Of a stretch of 64,000 nt of DNA, positions 34,310 through 45,234 are shown piece by piece (position 1 is the stretch's first letter; the number at the start of each line of letters is the position of its first letter). The translations under genes were made by a program, and so were the position numbers. This stretch comes from Erythroxylum novogranatense (Eukaryota > Streptophyta > Magnoliopsida > Malpighiales > Erythroxylaceae): assembly GCA_029891385.1 (NCBI GenBank), contig CM057226.1:93628977-93692976 (forward strand). The letters run 5' to 3'. The notes under the pieces are model-generated. The model searched no databases, was not told where the DNA came from, and was given only the letters and a program-made list of their open reading frames with translations.

Positions 34310-35789
34310 TGATCGGCGGTTTATCGTTCAATATTAAAATTGATCCCTGGAAACCGGTCAAATTAAATTTATACCAAGGATTGCAATACAGGATGCAACC
34401 TCGAGTCGACTCTCAAGGAACCAATGCATCAATTGATCTTAGACTAGCCTAATGTTTGAATGATGCATGCAATTAAAGCAATAGAAGGGGGTTTTGATTT
34501 GATTAATTAGAAATTAAACTAAGCCAAAATAAGAATAAATGTTTTAGAATTTTAGAAAACTAAATGATTGAAATTAAACAAGTTTGAAGTCAAATTACTA
34601 AAACTCTCCGAAAATGTAGCTCGGGTCATCATCGTTCAAATAATGTTGGGGTTTGAAATCCACTAAGTTTCAAAATAAAACCTTAACAACTCGTTAAGTC
34701 CAAGAATTAATTAATCAACTCGATTAATTACAACTTGTTAAAACCCTTAGTGTATGCATGGATTGATTAATGCACTAAATCAACCAAATAATAACACAAC
34801 CAATTCAATCAAACACAACTAGGCGATTAAATTAGTTAATGCAATCATTTAAGCGATATACATGAACTCCATGTATTTAAGCACGATTCAACAATAGTCA
34901 ATCCATAACACAAATCAAAGTCTAACATCCTACTAAACTATAGCAGGATTCAATCGAAATATATTGCAAAATACCAACTCGGATTGTGCAAATACATTAT
35001 GAAATCCTAAACTAAGATTGATTACCCGTGTTTAGTTCGGAACTCCAACCTCGCAACATTTCGGAAGACTATGAGCTTAGCCACTCATGATTACGGACGA
35101 CTCCATCATTGTTGAAGTATCACCAAGACCATGCTCGAGACGGCGAATGCGGAAGAGTAGAGATGAAGGAAATGATCTGCGATGATCGTCACCGTGACTA
35201 AACTCAAATCAAACACAGAATGAGAGACTGTTAGATCAAAAAGAAAATGTAAAAGAAGAAACGAAGAAAACCGAGAAGACGAAGAGAAGAGAAAACGAAG
35301 AACTCTTTTTAGCGGCCCCCTTTCATTTGCCCTAAATGGTAAGGTTTTATAGGGGCTGCGCGGGCCGGGCCTGAACAAAGGATACTTTTTCCATTTTTGG
35401 TCCGGTCACCCGACATTCGGCATGGCGAATGATCGTAGTTCGTTGCGGCGAATGAATTTGGTCACTCGTCGCAATGAATGAATTAAACACCATTAATTAG
35501 CCATGGCGAATGGAGAGTCTGATTCATCCCAAATGAACTCATGCGTGTTGACTTCTTAATTGTTGACTACTTTGGTCCTACAAAATACAACCCATTTGCA
35601 GTATCAATTGTCCCAATAAAGATTATGCAGAATTAATGACAAATGACAACAGAATATTGACAATATGCAATTTATCAAAACTCAATGTGCGGGACCAAAA
35701 TAAGCATGAAAATTATAGATCAGGAGTCGACAGATGCATAATTACTAAAGAAAATGGGCCTGATTTATAGTATAAATTTGGTCCAATCA
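34310..35789. mobile_element. Solo LTR 2, 1.48 kb, lineage uncertain
   Basis: It starts TGATCGGCGG and ends TTGGTCCAATCA, with TGAT/ATCA terminal inverted repeats and the target duplication TCGGG at 34305-34309 and 35790-35794. It interrupts the pol frame just before the RT and shares no obvious blocks with the other LTRs. The CTCGAGTCGACTCTCAAGGA region near its start recalls TAT/Athila-type LTRs, but this is only an impression. GGCGAATG words recur near 35140 and between 35418 and 35512. Two short frames (34270-34452; 35106-35378 minus) are chance. Confidence 0.9.
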
Positions 35790-35794
35790 TCGGG

Positions 35795-36415
35795 AAATGG
35801 AGTTCACGATTGATCTAGTTCGAGGAGCTGCTCCTATATCTATTCCTCCATATAATTGATGTTTTACTTGATCATTTGTAAGGAGTTCAGGTATTCACTA
35901 AACTGGACTTGAGGTCAGGGTATTATCAGTTGAAGATAGTTGAGGCTGATGTACTTAAGAGTGCATTCAGGAGCAGTTATGGGCACTGAGTTTTTAGTGA
36001 TGCCGTTTGGGTTAACTAATGCCTCGGCAGTTTTTATGGCCTTAATGAATAAGGTGTTTCAGCCCTACCTAGATGGATTTGTAATTGTGTTTATTGATGA
36101 TATTTTGGTGTATTTAAAGAGTAGGAAGGAGCATGCTGAGCATCTGAGAGTGATTTTGTAGATCATGAGAGAGAAATAATTGTATGCCAAATTCAGTAAG
36201 TGTGAATTTTGGCTGGATCAGGTGGTGTTTTTAGGACATATAGTGACTAGGGATGGCAAACAGGTAGATCCGAAGAAGATAGAGGCAGTGATGAATTGGG
36301 AAACTCTGAGAAACATGTCAAAGATCCGAAGCTTCCTAGGATTAGCCAGATATTACCATAAATTTGTCGAAGGGTTTTCTCTAATCTCGACCCCTTTAAC
36401 AAAACTTCTGAGGAA
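35795..36415 (+). pseudogene. Reverse transcriptase of element 2, with internal deletion and stops
   Basis: It opens with the RT N-terminal motif ISIPP (near 35845), then jumps directly to the [12 protein letters not shown] region, so about 55-60 codons of the fingers are deleted near 35858. [11 protein letters not shown] follows, a frameshift near 35975, [12 protein letters not shown], the catalytic FIDD box at 36090-36101, CEFW and FLGHIV. In-frame TAG (36160) and TAA (36178) replace two Gln codons. The catalytic residues remain, but the deletion, frameshift and stops make it non-functional. Confidence 0.9.
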
Positions 36416-36900
36416 GAATGCAGTGTTTAGGTGGAACGAGGAGTGTCAGAAGAGCTTTGAGCAGCTAAAACATCGGTTGACTACTTCACCGATGTTGATC
36501 ATTCCATCGAGGACCGGAGGATATGTGGTGTACAATGATGCATCGCGTCAAGGATTGGGATGTGTACTACTACAGCATAGCAAGGTGATTGCCTATGCAT
36601 CGAGAAAATTAAGGTCTCACGAGATCAATTATCTGGTACATGATTTAGAGCAAACTGTAGTTGTCTTTGCTCTAAAGATTTGGATACATTATCTGTATTG
36701 AGAGACTTTTCAGATATTCACTGATCATAAGAGTCTGAGGTATTTACTAAGTCAAAAGGAGTTAAACTTGAGGCAAAGGAGATAGATTGAGCTACTAAAA
36801 GACTATGATTGCACTATTGAATACCACTCGGGGAAAGCTAATGTGGTAGCAAATGCTTTGAGCAGGAAGTCTAATATCAGTACAGCTCAGATTTAGTTAT
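36416..36900 (+). pseudogene. RNase H domain of element 2 pol
   Basis: The frame 36180-36701 continues from RT through TKLLRKN into [15 protein letters not shown], where the first catalytic Asp is kept (element 1 has Asn at this place), and [14 protein letters not shown] at 36700 replaces a Gly codon, after which FTDHKSLRYLLSQKE and [15 protein letters not shown] complete the domain. Two more stops occur at a Trp codon near 36784 and a Gln codon near 36895. Confidence 0.88.
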
Positions 36901-37900
36901 CGAGGCTACCTAATTTGATACATTTTAGAGCTCTGAATGTGGAGCTAAATCTGGAGCAAGATAAGGAACTGATTGCTACTTTAAAGTTAAGACCAATTCA
37001 ACATGACAGAATCAGGAAACTCCAGGGCAAAGATCCTAGTATAGTAAAGCTTATGGAGAAAGTGAAAGTGAATGCAGATTTTGAGTTTGAATTGAGGGAT
37101 GAGACATTATGGTTGAGACAAAGGTTGTGTGTGCCTAATGTGGATGATCTGAGGAAGGAGATTCTTGAGGAAGCTTATACAACCATCTATGTTATGCATC
37201 ATGGTATTACCAAGATGTATAACACATTGAAGCAACATTTTTTGTAGCCGAGAATGAAGAAGCAAGTGGTGGAGTATGTGTCTAAGTATATGACTTGCCA
37301 GCAAGTTAAGGCTGAGCACCAAACTCCAGTAGGGAAGTTACATTTGCTACCCATTTCGGAGTGGAAATGGGAATGGATCATTATGGACTCCATCATGGGA
37401 TTGCCTAAGACTCCGAGGAAACATGATGCGATCTGGGTCATAATGGACCGGCTGACCAAATCAGCTCACTTCTAACTAGTGAGAGAGAATAACTCACTGG
37501 ATCAGTTGGCCTAGAAGTATGTAAATGAGGTGGTGAGAATGCATAGGGTTCCAGTGTCCATAGTATCGAACAAGAATCCCAAATTTACTTTGAGTTTTTG
37601 GAGGAGCCTGCAGTTTGATGTATGGACTAAGTTGAACATTAGTACAACATTTTATCCTCAGACAGATGGACAGAGTGAGAGGAAATTAGGAAAGTTGAGG
37701 ATATGCTAAAGGCTTGTGTATTAGATTTTAGAGTAGCTTGGGATCAATATATGGCATTGATAGAGTTTGCCTATAATAATCATTATCACAATAGTATCAG
37801 AATGTCATCGTATGAGGCACTGTACGGTAGAAAATATCGATTGCTATTGTATTGAGATTAAGAGGGTTTGAGAATGGTGGAAGGCCCAGAATTAATACAG
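36901..37900 (+). pseudogene. Integrase of element 2 with lost zinc and catalytic residues
   Basis: The frame 36915-37247 covers the linker and the first part of the zinc-binding domain (VMHHGITKMYNTLKQH). The second half follows a TAG at 37246, where the first Cys of the C-x2-C pair is replaced (YMTC instead of CLTC). The core begins with MDSIMGLP (catalytic Asp kept). The second motif reads VSNKNPKF, with Asn in place of the catalytic Asp, and the third is near QTDGQSER. Stops at 37474 and 37513 and a frameshift near 37690 add to the damage. Confidence 0.88.
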
Positions 37901-38452
37901 GACACAGTGGACAAGGTGAAGTTAATCTGAAGTCGAATTAAAGCGACTTAGGATAGATAGAAGAGTTATATGGATTAACATCGATGTGAAATGGAATACA
38001 GTGTGGGAGACAAAGTGTCACCTTGGAAAGGAGTTTTAAGATTTGGTAAATAGGGCAAGTTGAGCACTGGGTACATTGTTCCTTATGAGATCATTAAGAG
38101 GATTGGACCTTTAGCCTATAAACTGGCTTTACCAAATGAGATGTCTCAATTGCATAATGTGTTCCATGTGAGTATGCTCCGAAGATACCGATCAGATACG
38201 ACACATGTGATACCAGCTTCAGAGATTGAGGTTACTAGTAACTTAAGCTATGTTGAGGAGCTGATTAAGATTGTGGGATCACAAATAAAGCAGTTGAGGA
38301 ACAAGGTTATTCCATTAGTGAAATTCTTTTGGAGAAACCACCCAACTGAAGAAGCAACTTGGGAGCATATGAGGAGACAATATCCCCACCTGTTTGAGCA
38401 AACTAGTAAGAATTTCAAGGACAAAATTTCTATAAGGAGGGAAGAGTTGTAA
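37901..38452 (+). pseudogene. Integrase C-terminus and chromodomain-like tail of element 2
   Basis: The open frame 38060-38452 contains the GPLAYKLALP and NVFHVSMLRRY motifs of the integrase C-terminal region, then SYVEELIKIV...VIPLVKFFWRNH...EATWE, the pattern of a chromodomain-like tail of chromoviruses, and the YPHLFEQ...NFKDKI end of the polyprotein. Such tails are thought to guide integration to particular chromatin. The stop codon TAA (38450-38452) is supplied by the first bases of the 3' LTR, so the pol frame overlaps the PPT and the LTR start. Confidence 0.87.
38432..38447 (+). promoter_or_regulatory. Polypurine tract of element 2
   Basis: ATAAGGAGGGAAGAGT lies directly before the 3' LTR. 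It also codes for the last residues of pol. Confidence 0.9.
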
Positions 38453-41400
38453 CATCCCATTACCTATGAAAAGGTTAGAATGGTAAATCTGAGTGATTAA
38501 TGAGAGCTTAGAGATGTATTTACATGCTCATGCATGATGTGTCATACACATACAAGAGAATAGTGAAAATTTTGCAAATGAACATAATTGTACATGCATT
38601 CATGAATAATTTCGGGTATAATTAGATTGAGTTGTGATTTCTAGGAGTTTTGAGAATTTTAAATTTAATTAAATGGAGAATTATGGCTATATGTGTTGAA
38701 AGATTGATTTGGAGAGTGTAATTGTTGATGTGGAATTTTTGGAAAATTTTGGAAAATTTAGTGAATTTAGGAACAAATTTTTGGAAAATTTTGGAAAATA
38801 GGAAAAAGAAATCAAAAAAGATTTGGAAATAGTTGAATTGTAAAGATGAAAGTTAAGGGAGTTAGCTTGAAAAGAAACTAAGTTAGAGCTTGATGTGAGG
38901 GAAGTGACAAATATCTCTTAGGATATGTATTTTTGTTAGAAATAGGCTACTATTCTCTGAGAGTTGATAGGTTAAGTAATATGTCTAAGTTCATTCTTCA
39001 TCATCATCTCCTTCAAGATGATGAACAAGTGATTCTTGGGAGTTAGAGCTAGCGTTGTTTTTGAAGAATTTGAAGTGAAACCAAGCAAGTTATGCTTTAA
39101 ATGTTACGAGTATTGTTAAAATGAAACTCAAATGATGAGAAATGTAGGATTGAGGACTTGATTTTGTGTGTGGGTGTGTGTGTCGTGGATGATGAAATAT
39201 CTTTGTAAATGTCATGTTGTATCATTGTAAATATCTTTTTAAATGATCTTTAATATGTATAATGTGTTATAGAGATGTAATGGGAGAGATAACTTAGGTA
39301 GAAGATGAGTTAGATGTGAAATGTTGAAGGTTTGAAAATCTGAAAAATGTTCACTGCATATGCTTCAGTCTTTTAGCCATAATGTTTTCTCTAGTTATTC
39401 AAACAAGATGATTTTTGATTTGGATTAAAATAGAGATATACGACTACATTTTTTATGAAGACATCAAATTTCAATTCTAATTTTAAAAGTCTCAAAACTT
39501 GTCATGAAGTGAGAATTGGGTGTAGTATATTGGAAGATGAATGTAAAATTCGTGTTCGGACATCGAGAGAAATTCTGGATTGAAATAGATGTATTTTGGT
39601 AAAATGATCTTATTGGAAGTTGTAGATGATCTTTCCAGCTTTCTAACAGTATAAAGTTTGTAAATTTTGGATATTGGAGTTGAGAGATATGAGCATTACA
39701 AGTTGTAATGTTGCATCATCTTAGTTATTATATAAAGTAAGACGCAAGAAGTAAGACGCGAGAAATAAGATGCAAGAAGTAAGACGCAAAAAGTAAGACA
39801 CAAAGAGTAAGACACAAGAAAAGTAAGGCGTAAGAAACTAAGACGTAAGAAACTAAGATGATGGGAAACTAAGGCGATAGGAACTAAGACGATGGAAACT
39901 AAGACGAATTTATTGCACATTCTAAGACGATGTTACTATACAAAATAAGACGATTGACGTCATAAACATAGTTGTTTCTTTTGGTCATAACTTCCTCTCT
40001 AGACATCCAAATGATTTGATTCTTGGACTGTTGGACTCGTAAGACATTACTATACATCCCTAAATAAACATAGCCCTTTGAATCAAATTGAGAAATATTG
40101 AGTGAAAACGTGGAATGGGTACAGTGAGTGTACCCTTAAATAGTATGAACTAGTGTTATTCTATTAAACATACTTCAGTATTTTTATGGTATCTTGATCT
40201 GTAGAGTTTCAAATGAGATGATTTTTTATTTGGAGTAAACTAGAAATATAGGGATACAAATTTTATGAAGAAATTAGATTCTGAATTAGACTCTAAGGGT
40301 TTCAATTTTTGGATGGAAATTGAGTACAGGGTACTATCTCAGAATAAAAGTAGTCCAGAAATATATGGAGTATAACTTTCACATTCCTGAACCAAATTGA
40401 ATGATTTTGATGTCATTGGAAAGATAAGACATAGAAGAATACTTTTATAGAAGAGAGTTTGACAAAATTACTTCATTTTCACCTTTTGATTGTACATGAA
40501 TAGCAGACCTGAAAGGGGTGTCTTGGAAAAATATGAAGTGATTCAATGAGAAATGAATTGCGAGTTCAATGGGTTTATGAAGTGATATTCGGGATTATCT
40601 TGAACGTGCATTATATATATTTCATTTCATATATGTGCATTTTTTTGGTACACCTATGATTGTGCAAATTGTGATATATGTGTGTATTATTTGTTGTAGA
40701 GGAGAAATTGGAGCGTCAACCCACAAACGTTGCCGGAACTTCCAAACAATAGTTTCAAGAGCAATCAGTGAGTAACCTAGACAATTTCTCTTAATTATTG
40801 TCTGCTTATAATTATGTCTTGAATAATGAATGAATGTGAATATGAGATCTTTATGCTTTATATTGTGATTGATTGTGTTACATGCATTCCATTCATGAAT
40901 GCATAATAAGATAATGGGAGTTGTGACTAGAGTAGCCAATGATCAGAGCTTAAAACTCAACGAATAAAAACGAGCCTTGAGCTCACAAGCATTTTAGAGC
41001 CTCAGGCTCAATGTGTAATGAGCCACTCATCGGATAAGGAACAATTATTAATGAGCTCGGTATCCAAATTGAATACGGGACAATTCAGGCACTCAATCAT
41101 AACAACGTAACAATTAGAAAGTGTCTCATGATCATTTCATATGTATCTTGTTAAGTATGTTTGATAAAGTGAAATACAAATTACATATTCTTTAGTGAAA
41201 TTGTGTTATTCATGTGAAATGAAAAATTGTGAAATAATTGCGATATGAATTGATGTGTTGCATGAATTGAGTGAACCATCGATGATGGTTACCTCATTGA
41301 GTTCACAAAACTCATCAAAATTGCAACTTTTTCTTTTCAAGACTGAGGGATTACTCTAGCTTTTGAGAGGCTCTAGTGCTGTGTAGATTGTGATTGGCAA

Positions 41401-41732
41401 GAGAAGACATGGCTCAAAGGTCGGTCAGCTAGGATTTTTGGACAAATTAGTTAGATTGTACATAGTTTCCTCATTCATGTAGTACTATTGTATTAGGTTT
41501 TGATGATGCAAATATGGAAATTGTTGAAAGACATATTGTAGACTTTCGATTTTTGAGAAAAGAAATGAGGAAAAGTTGGTTTAAAAAATGTTGTGATTTT
41601 TTATGATGCTTTATAAGTGAATTATGATACCATGCCATGTGAAGTGAACGTAATGAGTGAACGTAGCGTGCTCTTAACTCGAAATGACCTTCGGGAGTCC
41701 CAGTGTGTACCCTGCGGTAAGGGGACATTACA
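38448..41732 (+). repeat. 3' LTR of element 2
   Basis: It starts TGTAACATCCCATTACC and ends GGGGACATTACA (3285 bp). It keeps a 290-bp block (about 40570-40860, including GGAGAAATTGGAGCGTCAAC) that the 5' LTR lacks; element E has a related block near 61365. It contains the GTAAGACGC array at 39737-39955. The following bases TTTATGGTGG resemble the start of an element interior rather than a target duplication. Confidence 0.92.
39737..39955. repeat. GTAAGACGCAAGAA array in the element 2 3' LTR
   Basis: Counterpart of 7890-8075: about 14 units, with more GTAAGACnC copies and different variant order than the 5' LTR, then the AACTAAGACGATGG variants and TAAGACGATGTTACTATAC. Confidence 0.85.
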
Positions 41733-41743
41733 TTTATGGTGGA
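41733..41743 (+). other. Possible remnant of an element interior start next to the element 2 3' LTR
   Basis: TTTATGGTGG matches the TTTAGGTGG that joins LTR end to PBS in elements 2 and E. It breaks after ten bases into the 5S-derived repeat. This suggests the LTR once served as the 5' LTR of a second, now lost, copy. Such a short match could be chance. Confidence 0.4.
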
Positions 41744-42009
41744 TACTTAGGGGTATCCCATATCGGCTGGAGAGGAGAAAAAAGCATGCCTTATAAGGAT
41801 GTGGAAACCTCTCCCTTGTAGACGCGTTTTTCATGTTCTAACGCACCGGATTCCATCAGAACTCAAAAGTTAAGAGTGCTAGGGTCAGAACAGTACCAGG
41901 ATGGGTGACCTCTTGGGAAGTCCTGTGAAAAAATAAAATCGTGAGGGTGCGTGGCCCTAGAAATTGAGGCTCAAAACGGACAATATCCATAAGCGAGAGG
42001 GCGCGAGAG
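41740..42009 (+). repeat. 5S-rRNA-derived (Cassandra-like) repeat, copy 1, left part
   Basis: GGGGTATCCCATATCGGCTGGAG is followed by CTTATAAGG, CCTCTCCCTTGTAGACGCGTT, a 5S-like segment (41838-41927) and CGGACAATATCC. This is the architecture of Cassandra TRIM elements, whose LTRs carry 5S rRNA sequence. The part after GCGAGAGGGC is lost at the junction with element D; sequence resembling the missing tail is found at 48919-48984. Confidence 0.75.
41838..41927 (+). other. 5S rRNA-derived segment, not a functional 5S gene
   Basis: CTAACGCACCGGATTCCATC, AGTTAAGAGTGCTAGGG and AGGATGGGTGACCTCTTGGG match plant 5S rRNA over about 90 bases, including the box A, intermediate element and box C region of the internal RNA polymerase III promoter. 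The first 25 or so bases and the 3' end of 5S rRNA are missing, and there are several substitutions, so it is not a 5S gene. Confidence 0.85.
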
Positions 42010-42134
42010 TGTTGGACCCCACCCCCCACACTTGGGCTAACATTTCCCACCCAGCGTGTGTTTGCGGGTTATACCACGGCGGGTGTTTGCGGGTTATACC
42101 GCGGCATCCAACCTTAATCAGTACTGTCCTCTTT
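42010..42134. other. Rearranged junction segment with a short tandem duplication
   Basis: TGTTGGACCCCACC... fits neither the element D LTR nor the 5S repeat copy 2. It contains a 26-bp unit twice (GTGTTTGCGGGTTATACC plus CGCGGC or CACGGC, 42057-42108) and runs into element D interior at about 42135. It marks where the 5' LTR and about 740 bp of the element D interior were lost. Confidence 0.6.
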
Positions 42135-45100
42135 AGTGTGAGTATCCATATGATGACCCTTCATCATACACAAGTTAGTATATTGAGCACGTAGGTAAAA
42201 TATACATATATGTATATAGGAAAATGATAGAGGAAGAAACTTATGACTTAGGGAATAATTGTTAGACTTAGCTCCCATAGTCTAAAGTTTGAGGGGAAAC
42301 TAGAGTAACATATGAAGGTACTCATAATGATCATATGAGAATAGATTGAAATTGTTAAAGATGTCACAATGAGAAATAAATTGCTCTAAAAAGAATATTG
42401 TTTGGGGTTAATGGAGACCAATAAATTGGTAAATGGTTAAAATAGGTTGAATTTGATGATGCTACCCAAGCATGTGCGATAATAAGTATGTTCTTTACTC
42501 CTTTGAGTTTTGGGTGTTTTGAATTTTATGACCTTGTGAGGAAGATAGAAATTGGTCTTCCAATGGTATTACGACTAGTTGGTAATAAGTGGTTGATCAA
42601 AATGGCTTTAAGAGTATGGATGATGGTAGCAAGAAACCCTCTGTTGAAGAAAAATTTTATTAAGTTAGAATAAGCAGATTAGATAGTTTATATTAAGAGT
42701 GATCAATGAACGAACGGATCATAAAGGAATATAGAATGATTCGAAAGTGAGTACACTCCCTAATAGAGCATTAAGCAAGGAGGTGGAGTATGTTACAAAA
42801 ATATATATATGTATTTTATTTGATGTAAAAAGGTCATATGAGTGGATTCTTGAATCTATGGAGGCACGAATTTGCTAGTATGAGGAGTATGTACATTCAA
42901 GTTACATTATGTGAAAGTATGTTGAGGAGATGCAAACCCAACTTGATGAATGCCTTAAAAATCAAGAAGTTAAGTCTGAAAATAAATTGCAATGTGTGGA
43001 GAAATTGGTATGCATGAACAAACATGAGAATAAGTCCAAGAGAGATATGAGGAAATTCAAGGAATGGAGGAAATCATTCGCGGAAGGAAGTCAATTAGCA
43101 AATTGAAAAGAAAGTGAGACAATGTACCTCATTAAGGATCAGTTATTTAAGGAATCATGAGGGCTAATCAAGAGGCATATGAAATTTGATTATAATTGCT
43201 TGAGTAACAAATGTCTAATAGCACTATGGTATTGGAGACTAAAGAGATTCATGATTTGAGGGTGTATGAATAGAGAAAAATGTATAAAACGTATGAGTAA
43301 CGTGCGTAAAGAGAATTTTGAAGAAACTATGCTGAGGTAAATTATATCATACAGATTTGGAGATTTTATCGTATGCACTGATGTTGTATAAGACATTTGG
43401 CTAAAATTCAATGCAGCGGAACAAAATAATTTCATATGTATGGAGCAATTTGAAGTCCTATGAGTTGACTATTTGATATATGATTTAGAACTGTTACATT
43501 AGTGATTATTTTGAAAGTTTAAAAACAGTGTATGTACAGGAATATCTCCCATATAACTATGCAAGTGCAGATTGTAAAAGTTTGAGACAATCAAGGAATT
43601 GAAAGAAGTAGTTATAAGACGCAAGAGATTGATATAAACACTGAAAGGCTATGAATGTTCTAGCGAGAAAGTTCAAGTGAAGATAAGTGGTATATCAGAT
43701 GCCTTAAGTACAAATGCGATATTGAGGTTATCAGAACTAACACAAAAGAACGCATAGAATAGAGGGTTTGATTTACCGCAAATTAAGGATTAAGAGATTG
43801 TGAAAGTGAAAACAGATATGAGTGTCAAGTTTGAATGAAAAGAAGGATATAGGGTGAGTGAATAAGAAGTATGTGAAATCAATAAAGATGCTTGAGTTGA
43901 AAGAATTGCATATGAGATTGAGGCAATAGATAGAGTTATTCGAAGGATTATGATTGTATAAGTGAGTGCTATACTTGTAAGACTAGTGTTATGATCAGAT
44001 GCATTGAATAGAGATATTAATAGTGGTGTATCATAAATTTGGCTATTAAGGTTATTAAATCTAGTGCAGTAAAGAGTGAAAAATGTGAAAATTGAAATTT
44101 AGGCAAAATGATTAGTTACTGAAAGTTTAGATCAGTTCATATGAACCAAGCCCAAATTGAAGATTTAGAAATTGTGAATCCTACTAAAGAAATTGGAAAT
44201 GAGTATGAATTTTAAATTCGAGTAGGAAAAATGATACTGGATGATTGAGATAAGAAATATGCGTACCGACAAAGATGATTAAGCAAAGAGACTGTGAGAA
44301 AAGTGATGGTGATTTTATGCTATACATCCTAGAAGAAATATTTCAAGCGACTGAAAGTTTAAATCGTCGACGGTTTTAACTGACGGAGATATGCTTCAAG
44401 TTTATAGTTTGGAGTTTGTAGGAGCATGAGGTCAATTTGTAGTTTATTTGATTTTAATCATCAAAATCGTTGTCATAGTGTTTTCAATAGAATACTGTAT
44501 GAGGAGTTAGAAGATATAAAGAGTCATCGTTTTTGTGTTATGCTGAGAAAGACCTAAAAATGATTAACTGTCGGATGGATTGAAGAGATATTAGAAATTA
44601 AGTGATCAAGAAAAATGAATGAATTAGGTGGATTCACGGCAAAGATATGGAATATAGGAAATTGACATAAGAATTACATGAAATGAGACTAAAGTGATGT
44701 GAATTATTAAATGAAAACTGCATTGTCTCTTAAGGTATCACCTTGCTCAGGTGTGCTCAAGTGAAGAAAAAGAATTCGCTAAGCCACTATGAATTAGTTC
44801 GTATAAAAGCATTGTGAATTAATGATATTGACAAAAGGATTCAAAGTATGATATATGTGAGTATGTTAAGGAAATATTGATCTGAAGCATAAGGAAGAAC
44901 TAGTTAAGAAAGTAAATGACCAAATAACGAATTGAAAGATCGAGTGTGTCTACTGAATACTATATTTTGAAAGAAAGTTTGGAGTGATGAAGTTAAATGA
45001 GAAACGAAGGAGCATCCTACACTCCTAATCAAATTCGATAAGAAATATTGGTGTTTGGATATGATGTGGATGATATTTAAGATAAGAGGTGAAAAACATT

Positions 45101-45234
45101 ATGAATATGTGTAGTGAGAAATTTGAATATGCAAATGACTAGGATTACTTGGAAGACATGAGTAAAGAAATTGTATCGCTTGGCGTTTGCTTAAATGAAT
45201 TTCAAGGACGAAATTCTTTTAAGAGTGGGAGAAA
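42135..45234 (+). pseudogene. Interior of element D: decayed Gypsy-derived sequence
   Basis: It shares blocks with B at TCATACACAAGT (42168), TTCGAGTAGGAAAAATGAT (44217), ACATCCTAGAA (44325) and the region around 44740 reading TATCACCTTGCTCAGGTGTG. All frames are broken. The pol-tail block AATTTCAAGGACGAAATTC is at 45199, followed by the polypurine tract AAGAGTGGGAGAAA at 45221-45234. No gene function can be assigned. Short frames such as 42488-42673 lie in sequence shared with B but are not conserved as frames. Confidence 0.72.

Larger units (their letters stand above)
6648..41732 (+). mobile_element. Element 2: Tekay-like Ty3/Gypsy retrotransposon, full length but opened by nested insertions
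   Basis: The 5' LTR (6648-9593), PBS (9600), gag start (9702-10051), gag remainder and protease start (29986-30887), protease remainder (33857-34309), RT to chromodomain-like tail (35795-38452), PPT and 3' LTR (38448-41732) are collinear once three insertions are removed: element C, solo LTR 1 and solo LTR 2. The reconstructed length is about 10.7 kb, normal for this lineage. The LTRs differ at roughly eight of the first hundred aligned bases, making this the oldest insertion of the nest. No 5-bp TSD is visible: ACACA precedes and TTTAT follows. The right flank looks like sequence from the start of another element's interior. Confidence 0.9.

Noticed and set aside
34310..35789. A complete small element (TRIM or DNA transposon) instead of a solo LTR
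   Set aside because: No internal direct repeats, no PBS/PPT and no long terminal inverted repeats; TG...CA ends with a 5-bp TSD fit a solo LTR best.
41838..41927. A genuine 5S rRNA gene
   Set aside because: The 5' part and 3' end of 5S rRNA are missing, several boxes carry substitutions, and the flanks are Cassandra-type LTR sequence.
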